The notes: a model not told the origin generated them from the letters alone. A stretch of DNA of 9,735 nt from an uncultured Bacteroidales bacterium (GCA_900319595.1 ONOZ01000090.1:1-9735); one strand, 5' to 3'. Positions 1 to 7,952 are shown, counted from the stretch's first letter. A program made the numbers and translations.

Positions 1-107
1 CAATTTATTTCTTATTCTACAATTTCTATTTTCAATTTAAAAACTCTAATTTTTAAGTATTCACTTATTATTGTTTTAATCACACTGAAAAATAAAATTT
101 CTTGCGT
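1..107. other. A/T-rich noncoding stretch at the left edge
   Basis: No gene is recognised here. On the minus strand there is no ATG left of position 137, and stops occur in all frames near the edge. If the promoter at 182-213 serves a protein gene, its leader must therefore exceed 175 nt. The plus strand is T-rich. One plus-strand frame stays open from base 1 into ileS, but its composition and its antisense overlap argue against coding. Two other plus-strand frames stop at about 40 and 56, so the end of a plus-strand gene entering from the left cannot be excluded. Confidence 0.4.
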
Positions 108-135
108 AAAAAATTCAATAATCACGCTGATTATT
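108..135. terminator. Perfect 8-bp hairpin with U-tracts on both sides
   Basis: AATAATCA (117-124) and TGATTATT (128-135) form a perfect 8-bp stem around a 3-nt loop. On the minus strand, T6 begins four bases after the stem (113-108). On the plus strand, T7 begins four bases after it (139-145). It could therefore act as a bidirectional terminator. On the minus strand it would stop the transcript from the promoter at 182-213 after about 65-70 nt. The stem is A/T-rich with only two G-C pairs, so its efficiency is uncertain. Confidence 0.5.
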
Positions 136-171
136 CCATTTTTTTCTAAATCATTGTTTTTCAGCACGATT
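120..171 (-). promoter_or_regulatory. Possible antiterminator pairing in a leader RNA
   Basis: On the minus strand, AATCGTGCTGA (171-161) can pair over all 11 positions with TCAGCGTGATT (130-120), using two G-U pairs and a 30-nt loop. The 3' arm overlaps the stem and loop of the 8-bp terminator-like hairpin at 117-135, so the two structures exclude each other. This is the geometry of an attenuator or riboswitch expression platform. No known riboswitch class is recognised, and the regulated gene would lie beyond the left edge. The pairing is seen in the sequence; the regulatory role is inference. Confidence 0.35.
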
Positions 172-181
172 TTTCATTTTG

Positions 182-213
182 CAAATTTACAAAAAATTTT
201 TGAATTGACCAAA
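182..213 (-). promoter_or_regulatory. Bacteroidota-type promoter pointing out of the left edge
   Basis: On the minus strand the sequence reads TTTG (213-210), a 20-bp spacer, then TAAATTTG (189-182). This fits the Bacteroidota sigma-ABfr consensus of a -33 TTTG and a -7 TAnnTTTG. The octamer and the spacing are identical to those of the protease promoter at 7953-7984. The predicted transcript start is about position 174-178. The -33 box lies inside the U-tract of the ileS terminator, so ileS transcription would end right where the next unit begins. The A/T-rich background weakens the statistical case. Confidence 0.5.
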
Positions 214-237
214 AAAAAGTACAGGAATTTACTGCAC
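211..237 (-). terminator. Intrinsic terminator of ileS
   Basis: Read on the minus strand, about 60 nt after the ileS stop, GTGCAG pairs with CTGTAC (six pairs, one of them G-U, plus one flanking A-T pair) around the 7-nt loop TAAATTC. A run of eight T follows directly. This is a standard rho-independent terminator layout, with a modest stem but an excellent U-tract. It sits at the right place to end the ileS transcript. The T-run also overlaps the -33 box of a downstream promoter candidate. Confidence 0.68.
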
Positions 238-297
238 TATATTCTTAATTATACAAATTTTATATTTTTTATAATAGAGTTATCTCAAATATTGCAA

Positions 298-3200
298 TTA
301 CGCTTTAGTTATCTCAATAGCAAGTTCTTTGCATTCAATAATATCTATCTTAGTTGTAGGGTTTGCTATTGTATCAACCAAAGTCAATTCCTTAGTTAGC
401 GTTTCACCACAAATATAATCTCTATACATCTCAACTGCAGCAGCCAATAGTTCATCATTTTCTATTTTTACAATGATATTGTCCGTAACCTCAAAATCAT
501 TGTCTTTTCTTATGTTTTGGATTCTATTAACTAACTCACGCGATACTGCTTCTTTCCTCAAAGCGTCAGTAATTGTTACGTCCAAAGCAACTGTCAGCTG
601 TCCTTCATTAGCAACTACCCAACCCTCTATATCTTTTGTTGCAATCTCTACGTCATTTAGTTCCAAAACAACAGCAGTGCCATCAATATCCAATGAATAA
701 GAACCAGAAGTTTCTAATTCTGCTATCTCCTCTTGTGTAAAGGCAACAATTTTAGCAGCCAAAGATTTCATTATCTTGCCATATTTTGGTCCTAAAGTCT
801 TAAAGTTGGCTTTTATTGTCTTGCTTAAAACGTTGTTATGCAAATCCAAATATTCTATTTCCTTAACATTGACTTCTGACAAGATAAGATTCTTAACCTT
901 TTCAATATGTGCTTTGGTTGTTGCATCGCAAGGAATCATTATCTTTGCTAATGGCTGACGTACTTTTAGGTTATGACGCTTACGTAAAGACAAAACAAGC
1001 GAACAAATCTTCTGAGCCAAATTCATTCTTGCCTCAAGGTCTTTATCTATCTCGTTGTCATTGTATTGCGGAAACTCTGTAAGATGAACACTTGCAAATT
1101 CGTGCCTATGAGATACGTTGTTAAGATTTCTATACATCTCGTCCATAAAGAAAGGTGCAAAAGAAGAACCTAATTGCGACACAATCTCTAAGCAACGATA
1201 CAAAGTTTGATAAGCACTTATCTTGTCCTCAGTATATTCTCCTTTCCAAAAACGGCGTCTGCACAAACGAACATACCAATTGCTCAAATCTTCGCAAACA
1301 AAATTAGAAATACGTCTTGCTGCTCTTGTAGGCTCGTAGTCATTTAGGTCGTTATCAACATCTTTTATCAAAGTATTTAACAAAGATAGAATCCAACGGT
1401 CAATTTCAGGGCGTTTATTGTATTCTATTTCTTGCTCCTTATAAGCAAAGGCGTCAATATTAGCGTAAAGTGCAAAAAATGAATACGTATTGTACAAAGT
1501 ACCAAAGAATTTACGGCGAATCTCATCAATACCTTCTGGATCAAATTTTAGATTATCCCAAGGTTGTGAGTTGGATATCATATACCAGCGTGTTGCATCG
1601 GCTCCGTATTTATTCATCATCTCAAAAGGATCAACACCATTGCCCAAACGCTTACTCATCTTGTTACCTTGCTTATCCAACACCAAGCCATTTGACACTA
1701 CATTCTTATAAGAAACATCTCCCATCACCATTGTAGCAATTGCATGCAAGGTAAAGAACCAACCTCTTGTCTGATCTACTCCCTCTGCAATGAAATCTGC
1801 AGGAAAATACTTGGCTTTCAATTCTTCTGTTGTGCATTCAAAAGGATAATGACGTTGTGCAAATGGCATAGCACCTGAATCAAACCAAACATCTATCAAA
1901 TCGCTCTCACGTTTCATAGGCTTACCACTCTCACTTACCAAGATAACCTTGTCAATATAAGGACGATGCAAATCAAAAGCGTTATAATCATCTGTTTTGT
2001 AAGGATTGTCTTTCATAAATCCCGCTTGGATACTCTTATCTATCTGCTCGGATAATTTTTGTACAGAGTTGATAAAGATTTCTTCCTTACCATCTTCTGT
2101 TCTCCAAATAGGAAGTGGAGTTCCCCAAAAACGCGAACGGGAAAGATTCCAATCCACCAAGTTTTCTAACCAATTACCAAAACGTCCTGTGCCTGTGGCT
2201 TGCGGTTTCCAATTGATAGTTTTGTTAAGTGAAATAAGTTTATCTTTTATTTCGGTAGTACGGATAAACCAAGAGTCCAAAGGATAGTAAAGCACTGGCT
2301 TATCTGTACGCCAACAGTGCGGATAAGAGTGTGTATGCTTTTCTATCTTAAAGGCTTTGTTTTCCATTTTCAATTCTACGGACAAATCTACATCTAATGT
2401 AGCGTCTTTTTCCGTTAGTGTAGTGTCATAAGCATTTTTTACGAATCTACCTTCATACTTCTTGTAAAGGTCTTTGTCTATATACTTATTAACATATTCT
2501 TCGTCCAAATCTTCCATTAGAAAGAACTTCCCGCTCTTATCTACCATAGGTTGCTGTTTGCCATTTTTATCAACAAGGTGCAAAGGTGCGATATTACTTA
2601 GTTTTGCAACCCTTGCATCGTCCGCGCCAAAGGTAGGAGCAATATGAACAATACCCGTACCGTCTTCTGTTGTAACATAATCGCCACTTATTACCTTAAA
2701 AGCCTCTCCTTCACTCTCTTGAGGGCGTATCCATGGAATAAGTTGCTCGTAGTCTATGCCAACAAGTTCCTTTCCTTTGCATTCAAATAGCAGTTTCCAA
2801 GGAATATCTTTATCTCCTTTATTATAAGCGGAAAAGTCTGCATTCTCAGTTTCCTTTTTGAAGTGAGTATATAAAAGATTTTTAGCCAAAATCACAATTA
2901 TAGAATCGGCGGTATAAGGATTAAAAGATTCAACACAACAATAATCAATCTTGTCTCCAACAGCCAAAGCAGTATTTGATGGAAGTGTCCAAGGAGTTGT
3001 CGTCCATGCCAAAAAATATGCTTTTTCTATGTCTTTACCCAAACGGTTAAGGATTTCATTTTCTTTTGTCTGTTTGTTACATATCTTAAACTGAGCAACG
3101 CAAGTCGTATCTTTTACATCACGATAACAACCTGGCATATTCAATTCGTGAGAGGACAATCCCGTACCAGCGGCAGGCGAATAAGGTTGAATAGTGTAAC

Positions 3201-3729
3201 CCTTGTATAAAAGTCCTTTATTATATATCTCTCCCAATAGCCACCATACAGATTCAATGTACTCATTTGTGAAAGTTATATAAGGGTCGTTCAAATCTAC
3301 CCAATAACCCATTTGCTCGGTTAGTTTATCCCACAAATCTTTGAATTGCATCACACTCTCACGGCATGCTTTATTATAATCCTCTACACTTATCTTTGTG
3401 CCAATGTCTTCTTTGGTGATACCAAGTTGCTTTTCTACTCCAAGTTCTACAGGTAAGCCATGAGTGTCCCAGCCTGCTTTTCTGCTAACATAATAACCTT
3501 TCAAACTCTTATACCGACAGAAAATATCTTTGATAGTTCTTGCCATAACGTGATGAATACCCGGCTTGCCGTTTGCAGAAGGAGGTCCTTCAAAGAATAT
3601 AAACGGCTTATTGCCTTCACGTATTTTCATGCTCTGCTCAAATGTCTGCTCTTGTTTCCAATAGTTTTGAATATTCTTTTCAATATCCACTAAATTAAGA
3701 CCCTTGTATTCTTTATATTTTTCTGACAT
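298..3729 (-). CDS. ileS: Isoleucyl-tRNA synthetase, IleRS2-like
   Basis: This is a cytoplasmic class Ia aminoacyl-tRNA synthetase that charges tRNA-Ile with isoleucine and hydrolyses mischarged valine. It has 1143 residues. The HIGH-motif region is at residues 49-60 (PPSANGKPGIHH), so the signature is GIHH instead of HxGH. The CP1 editing domain shows TTTPWTLPSNTA at 243-254 and GTGIVHIAPTFGADD at 357-371, with the conserved editing aspartates at 370-371. SRSRFWGTPLP is at 530-540, a typical EGVDQTRGWF follows at 649-658, and KMSKR is at 690-694. The anticodon-binding helical domain runs from about 776 to 930. A long C-terminal extension to 1143 resembles the DUF5915 region of Bacteroidota and other IleRS2-type enzymes. 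No C-terminal CxxC zinc finger is visible, as expected for IleRS2. The ATG start gives the usual N-terminus, whose conserved part begins with YKGLNLVDIEKNIQNYW. The gene lies 39 bp after the protease gene and ends before a clear terminator. Confidence 0.98.
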   Translation of the reverse strand: MSEKYKEYKGLNLVDIEKNIQNYWKQEQTFEQSMKIREGNKPFIFFEGPPSANGKPGIHHVMARTIKDIFCRYKSLKGYYVSRKAGWDTHGLPVELGVEKQLGITKEDIGTKISVEDYNKACRESVMQFKDLWDKLTEQMGYWVDLNDPYITFTNEYIESVWWLLGEIYNKGLLYKGYTIQPYSPAAGTGLSSHELNMPGCYRDVKDTTCVAQFKICNKQTKENEILNRLGKDIEKAYFLAWTTTPWTLPSNTALAVGDKIDYCCVESFNPYTADSIIVILAKNLLYTHFKKETENADFSAYNKGDKDIPWKLLFECKGKELVGIDYEQLIPWIRPQESEGEAFKVISGDYVTTEDGTGIVHIAPTFGADDARVAKLSNIAPLHLVDKNGKQQPMVDKSGKFFLMEDLDEEYVNKYIDKDLYKKYEGRFVKNAYDTTLTEKDATLDVDLSVELKMENKAFKIEKHTHSYPHCWRTDKPVLYYPLDSWFIRTTEIKDKLISLNKTINWKPQATGTGRFGNWLENLVDWNLSRSRFWGTPLPIWRTEDGKEEIFINSVQKLSEQIDKSIQAGFMKDNPYKTDDYNAFDLHRPYIDKVILVSESGKPMKRESDLIDVWFDSGAMPFAQRHYPFECTTEELKAKYFPADFIAEGVDQTRGWFFTLHAIATMVMGDVSYKNVVSNGLVLDKQGNKMSKRLGNGVDPFEMMNKYGADATRWYMISNSQPWDNLKFDPEGIDEIRRKFFGTLYNTYSFFALYANIDAFAYKEQEIEYNKRPEIDRWILSLLNTLIKDVDNDLNDYEPTRAARRISNFVCEDLSNWYVRLCRRRFWKGEYTEDKISAYQTLYRCLEIVSQLGSSFAPFFMDEMYRNLNNVSHRHEFASVHLTEFPQYNDNEIDKDLEARMNLAQKICSLVLSLRKRHNLKVRQPLAKIMIPCDATTKAHIEKVKNLILSEVNVKEIEYLDLHNNVLSKTIKANFKTLGPKYGKIMKSLAAKIVAFTQEEIAELETSGSYSLDIDGTAVVLELNDVEIATKDIEGWVVANEGQLTVALDVTITDALRKEAVSRELVNRIQNIRKDNDFEVTDNIIVKIENDELLAAAVEMYRDYICGETLTKELTLVDTIANPTTKIDIIECKELAIEITKA

Positions 3730-3768
3730 AGTAAAAAAGATTATTATTATAGTTTATACTATATTTTG

Positions 3769-6700
3769 CTACATTACAATTAGTTTAAGATTTTTGTGAA
3801 TCTTTTCGGACTGTATTGTAACTACAAAACTTCCTTTTGGTAAGAATTCTAAATTTAATTTATTTTCGCCTTGTTGCAAAACTACATCATTGCTATAAAC
3901 CTGATTGCCTTTAGAATCTGTTATAGTGATATTTACATTTTGTGCCAAGCCATTGTAGTTTAAGTAAACAAATTCCGAAGTAGGATTTGGAGATAAAGTA
4001 ATATCAAAATCTATACCATCTATTGCTTCAAAGCCAACTCCTTCTTTTACATTTACAACATCCTCGCCCGAAGTAGCATTTCTACAAACTCCATTGCGTA
4101 CAACCGCACGATAAGAGTATTGTCCAATATCTGTAGGTTTATCGGTAAGATACTCCTTTTCTGCAGAATTTTCTATTTCAACCCAATCGTAGCCGGGACG
4201 CAAACGTTCCCAATAAAGAATTGTACCAAGATGTGCACGAAGTTGGAATGTAGCCTCTTGGTTCTGCTCCACCTCTCTTTGCATACTAAATACGTTGCCT
4301 CCTCTACTTGCTTGGTCTATTTTAATAGTAACCATATTAGAAGTATCTACGGAAAGATAAGAAGTTACTATACGTTTGTAATATGTAGTTCCGAAAAGTT
4401 GATGAGGTTCATACCAAGTATTTGTAACAACACTACCCTCATCACAAGTATCCCAATTCTCTCCATCTGTAGAAGAAATCCAAAGATATTCGTATGTGCC
4501 ATTACCCCCTGTAGGAATTTCTCCGTTAAGAATTGCTGGCACAGTTCCTTCGCAAAGTTGCTGGTCTTCGGAAATTCGGTTATTAAATATAGGAATATAA
4601 GGGGTAGTTACTTTTAGAGTTCGTCCGTATGCTGTACCATAACTATTGGTTGCAAACGCACGTACATAATATGTAGTCAAAGGTTCAAGATTTTGTATTG
4701 TAGCATTAAATTCGCCCACACCCTTACCCACAGAAACTTTAGTGTCTGCTATTGTAGGGTTATTATTTTTAGAATATACAAAACCTCTTTCGCTATTGTC
4801 TGTCATTCCTTCGTATGATATACTTCCCTGTACATATATTTTATTATATTCTGGCAATGCAATGCTATCAGTAGATACAAATGCTATCTGAGATACTGCC
4901 TTTACAGTAATATTATCAAATAAGTAATTATAATTGCCACTTAGCCCAACTCCCTCAAATCCAATATACGCGTTTTCGCTTTGATGATTAAGAATAGGTA
5001 TATCTATTGTTATAGTTTGGTTAGGGTCTGCGGTACTATTAAGCAATTCCCATGCACCATCTACTCCATCTCTATAATAAACCTTAACATGATGTATCGT
5101 CATATCTGCTGTATTACGGGTAGCATTATATATTACCTTCATACTATCTTTATAAGACAAATCTAAAATAGGAAGTATTAGTTTATCTTGTTTATCAAAG
5201 CAAATTGTATCTATACTTGATAAATCTGGTGAGTATGGGAAGTCGGTTATTTTTGCACATTTGGTTATAAATGTAAGTTCTGTTGAATACGAAATCATAC
5301 CTTCATTTTGAGCAAAAGCCCTTACATGATATTCCGTTGAAGGCATAAGCGAAGAATAAGTTATTTCGTAATTTCCTGTATTGTTGTCTGTCGCATAAAT
5401 TACTATATCATTCATTGTAGGAGAAGATTGCTCGCTTAGAACAAAACCCTTGCTAACGAGATTTGTGTATCCCGCAGAAACAACATTTGCTTTGAATGTG
5501 GCTTGATTATCAGTAATATTGCTTATAGGAGAAATATTTACTTTTGGCCACGAACTAATAGTTTTATCTGTAACAACGACATTGTCAATATTCACGCCAG
5601 CACCACCAACCATTTCTGCCTCAAAACCAATGAACAAAGTCTTGCTTTTAACAGGTAAGTCTATGGATTTTGTTTCCCATGTATTCGTTGCCGTAGGGTA
5701 AGAAGCAAGGAATGTCCAATTTCCTGTTTGTGAAGTTTTATAATAAATGTGCAAAATATCATTTGCCCCAGAGGAGGATTTCTGAAGATGTCTAAAAGTT
5801 AGCATAGGCTTGTCCAAAACGGTAGTATTAAGAGGAGGAGTTATCAGTTTTATTTGTGGAGCAGGCAACCAAGTAGCCCTTGTGAAATCTGATTTTATAT
5901 ATACATCATTATTCTCACTTATCTTCCAGTGATTTGCAACATATACAAAATTTTCTTCGCCCCAACAATCCTCTATACCATTAGTAAAATCTTCTTCAAA
6001 TGGAAACATAGTAATGGATTGACAAGGAGTTTTGACCTTCATTATCTCACCATAAGATATTCCATTTGAGGTTTTAGCGTATGGGCGAATATAATAAATT
6101 TGGTTATTTTCTAATGCAGTTAAGTTAGCACTTATTGAGTTGTCAGAAGTAGTATTGTCAATTATTTTAGTTGCATTTGCCTCAGTTAGATTTGATGAAG
6201 GCGAATACAAAAGTCCTTTTTCCGTTATGTTTGTAGAATATTTATTTACGGAAGCGGTTGCAACAATTGTATCTGAGAAGAATACATAATTAGAATTGTA
6301 GATATAAGGCAAGTTTGCGGTATCTCCAATATGTAAAGTTATATTCTTTGTATTTTCATTTTCCGTTATACGATACAAAGGCTTACCTAAATTCAGTCCA
6401 TCGTATGATTTAGAGGAAGGTATTGATGAATCTGTAAATTGTCTATTATTTGTACTCCCTGGAAAAGGTTGTTCTTGTCCATAAGTAAATCCTCCCCAAG
6501 CAAATACATGTCTATCTGTATTTGCAGTAATGAGTTCGAATCCTAAGCGAGAGGTGTCGCAATTAGAACAGTTAGAATTCCATCCTGCTACATTCCTATC
6601 TACTTTATAGATAATAAGACCGTGCCCAGGTAAATAAGTGTCAAATCCTGTTAATTGTCTATTTTCTAATAAGAAGTATTCATTAGGAAGACCCGCAAAA

Positions 6701-7908
6701 TTTAGTCTTATAGCCTTAGCACTTTCTCCTAGTTCGTGCAGAGTATAATCGTTACCATTCTGACCTTCTTCTATTTTTACATAATTTCTTACACTTCTCT
6801 CCATAGCATGCCAAAGAGGAGGAAAGGCACCATCTCCATTATAATTGCCTCCTGCCATCAAGTCCCATGTGCCAGGATTGAAAGCCCTACCTTGTTCTTC
6901 ATAGTTGGTATCGTAATAATCAGGTTGTCCCAACACATGAGAAAACTCATGGCATATAGTTCCTATCTTCATAGGAGAATTTAAACCCTCTCTACCTTCT
7001 AATTCAGAGGAACAACCATAATCTCTTATTTTCACACCGTCCAAAGTTAGGGGAGGATAAAGAGTACTACGATGAGGCCAGATAAAATCGCTACTATTAC
7101 CTGACACTGCCTGTGAATAGCCCGCATAAAGCACATATACGCAAGATACAAAGCCACTTGGATCTCCATTGGTATATTCTGAGTAGTCTATATCATCATC
7201 TGCTTTTTTTACCGCTTCTCTTATCAATTCCCTTACATGCAAATCGTTAGTTCCTCCTTCCTGTTTACCATAATAAGACAATACACTATCCGAAACGTAT
7301 GGTCCCAAAACAGTTGCTGACAAATTTAATTTACCAGAAGAAGAAGCAACAAAATAATCATGTACAGAGCCCGGGTGTCCATTCTGTGAGTAGCCCACTT
7401 GATTAAACAAATTATCCACATCTTCTTTCGGAGTAGTAAATGCCCTATCCTTATAAGACATGAGAATGACAACCATTTTGTAATCTTCAATCTCATCGCT
7501 ATCTGCTTTCAAACGTGCAACTTTTTTAGAATAGTCAATATTTGCATCTATATACTGTCTCATCAAATCTACTTGCCCTTGAGAATAAAATAGGTTCTTT
7601 CTAATACTTTTAAGAAACTCTATTTCTTCTTGTGTTCTATCTCCTGGGTTGTGAGCAATAACACTGGATATTTTCATGCCACCCTCTCCGTCTTCTATTG
7701 CATAAACGTAATCTTTATTCGGAGCAATCATTAATGTATAGTCATCTATTGTTCTATACCAACTAACTCTTTCATCTCCATAGGGTATTATGGTCAATGT
7801 TGTGCCGTCAGATTGTTTAATCTCGGCAGGTTCAGATTTAATTATGGTCGCAAAAGTCGGCACTATACAAAGAAAGCCAACAACCAATATCACAAAAATT
7901 CTTTTCAT
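3769..7908 (-). CDS. Secreted M6-family metalloprotease with T9SS sorting domain
   Basis: This is a predicted zinc metallopeptidase exported by Sec and then released or anchored on the surface by the type IX secretion system. The chosen ATG gives 1379 residues and a classic signal peptide at 1-20 (Lys-Arg, hydrophobic core, PTFA cleavage site). An in-frame ATG eight codons upstream would add polar residues before the signal and sits very close to the predicted transcription start. A propeptide (about 21-140) precedes the M6 domain (about 141-530). That domain carries HEFSHVLGQPD at 320-330 (zinc ligands H320, H324 and probably D330; catalytic E321) and the Met-turn GTWDLM ending at M351. Next come FnIII-like repeats (533-628, 787-883, 1008-1102) alternating with two jelly-roll modules (635-781, 887-1006), then Ig/PKD-like modules (1112-1197, 1211-1288). 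The Por sorting domain (1300-1379) has SPNPTSE near its start and LPKGSFVVTI near its end. The protease class is secure. The substrate is unknown; immune-inhibitor-A-type and other M6 enzymes degrade host or environmental proteins. Confidence 0.93.
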   Translation of the reverse strand: MKRIFVILVVGFLCIVPTFATIIKSEPAEIKQSDGTTLTIIPYGDERVSWYRTIDDYTLMIAPNKDYVYAIEDGEGGMKISSVIAHNPGDRTQEEIEFLKSIRKNLFYSQGQVDLMRQYIDANIDYSKKVARLKADSDEIEDYKMVVILMSYKDRAFTTPKEDVDNLFNQVGYSQNGHPGSVHDYFVASSSGKLNLSATVLGPYVSDSVLSYYGKQEGGTNDLHVRELIREAVKKADDDIDYSEYTNGDPSGFVSCVYVLYAGYSQAVSGNSSDFIWPHRSTLYPPLTLDGVKIRDYGCSSELEGREGLNSPMKIGTICHEFSHVLGQPDYYDTNYEEQGRAFNPGTWDLMAGGNYNGDGAFPPLWHAMERSVRNYVKIEEGQNGNDYTLHELGESAKAIRLNFAGLPNEYFLLENRQLTGFDTYLPGHGLIIYKVDRNVAGWNSNCSNCDTSRLGFELITANTDRHVFAWGGFTYGQEQPFPGSTNNRQFTDSSIPSSKSYDGLNLGKPLYRITENENTKNITLHIGDTANLPYIYNSNYVFFSDTIVATASVNKYSTNITEKGLLYSPSSNLTEANATKIIDNTTSDNSISANLTALENNQIYYIRPYAKTSNGISYGEIMKVKTPCQSITMFPFEEDFTNGIEDCWGEENFVYVANHWKISENNDVYIKSDFTRATWLPAPQIKLITPPLNTTVLDKPMLTFRHLQKSSSGANDILHIYYKTSQTGNWTFLASYPTATNTWETKSIDLPVKSKTLFIGFEAEMVGGAGVNIDNVVVTDKTISSWPKVNISPISNITDNQATFKANVVSAGYTNLVSKGFVLSEQSSPTMNDIVIYATDNNTGNYEITYSSLMPSTEYHVRAFAQNEGMISYSTELTFITKCAKITDFPYSPDLSSIDTICFDKQDKLILPILDLSYKDSMKVIYNATRNTADMTIHHVKVYYRDGVDGAWELLNSTADPNQTITIDIPILNHQSENAYIGFEGVGLSGNYNYLFDNITVKAVSQIAFVSTDSIALPEYNKIYVQGSISYEGMTDNSERGFVYSKNNNPTIADTKVSVGKGVGEFNATIQNLEPLTTYYVRAFATNSYGTAYGRTLKVTTPYIPIFNNRISEDQQLCEGTVPAILNGEIPTGGNGTYEYLWISSTDGENWDTCDEGSVVTNTWYEPHQLFGTTYYKRIVTSYLSVDTSNMVTIKIDQASRGGNVFSMQREVEQNQEATFQLRAHLGTILYWERLRPGYDWVEIENSAEKEYLTDKPTDIGQYSYRAVVRNGVCRNATSGEDVVNVKEGVGFEAIDGIDFDITLSPNPTSEFVYLNYNGLAQNVNITITDSKGNQVYSNDVVLQQGENKLNLEFLPKGSFVVTIQSEKIHKNLKLIVM

Positions 7909-7952
7909 ATTATTATGTATTTTTAGTATCATCTATAAAACATTGCAAACTG

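Noticed and set aside
1..399. A plus-strand frame open from the left edge for 132 codons, ending antisense inside the 3' end of ileS.
   Set aside because: It has only a TTG start within the window, a T-rich Phe/Ile/Leu/Asn composition, and runs through two terminator-like hairpins and about 100 bp of ileS in antisense. The openness is unusual for such A/T-rich DNA, but nothing else supports a protein. Sequence left of the window would settle it.
3745..3768. A TATAAT-like -10 sequence upstream of ileS on the minus strand.
   Set aside because: The Bacteroidota primary sigma factor does not use the E. coli -10/-35 form, the nearest TTG-type box is wrongly spaced, and TATAAT is expected by chance in such A/T-rich DNA.
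3877..3884. A TAGTTTTG match to the -7 consensus inside the protease gene, upstream of ileS.
   Set aside because: No TTTG occurs 19-21 bp upstream and the site is within coding sequence, so a promoter cannot be supported.
4120..4617. A 165-codon plus-strand frame opposite the protease gene.
   Set aside because: It lies wholly antisense to well-supported domains of the protease, has a Cys/Ile-rich random-looking product and no promoter. It is a shadow frame.
6532..6570. Two cysteines spaced as CSNC (residues 447 and 450) in the M6 domain, considered as a possible second metal site.
   Set aside because: A lone CxxC in a secreted protein is more likely a disulfide. No second pair of ligands is evident nearby.
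7909..7932. Upstream in-frame ATG for the protease, adding eight residues.
   Set aside because: It would place MILKIHNN before a canonical signal peptide and would leave only about 15 nt of leader from the predicted transcript start.
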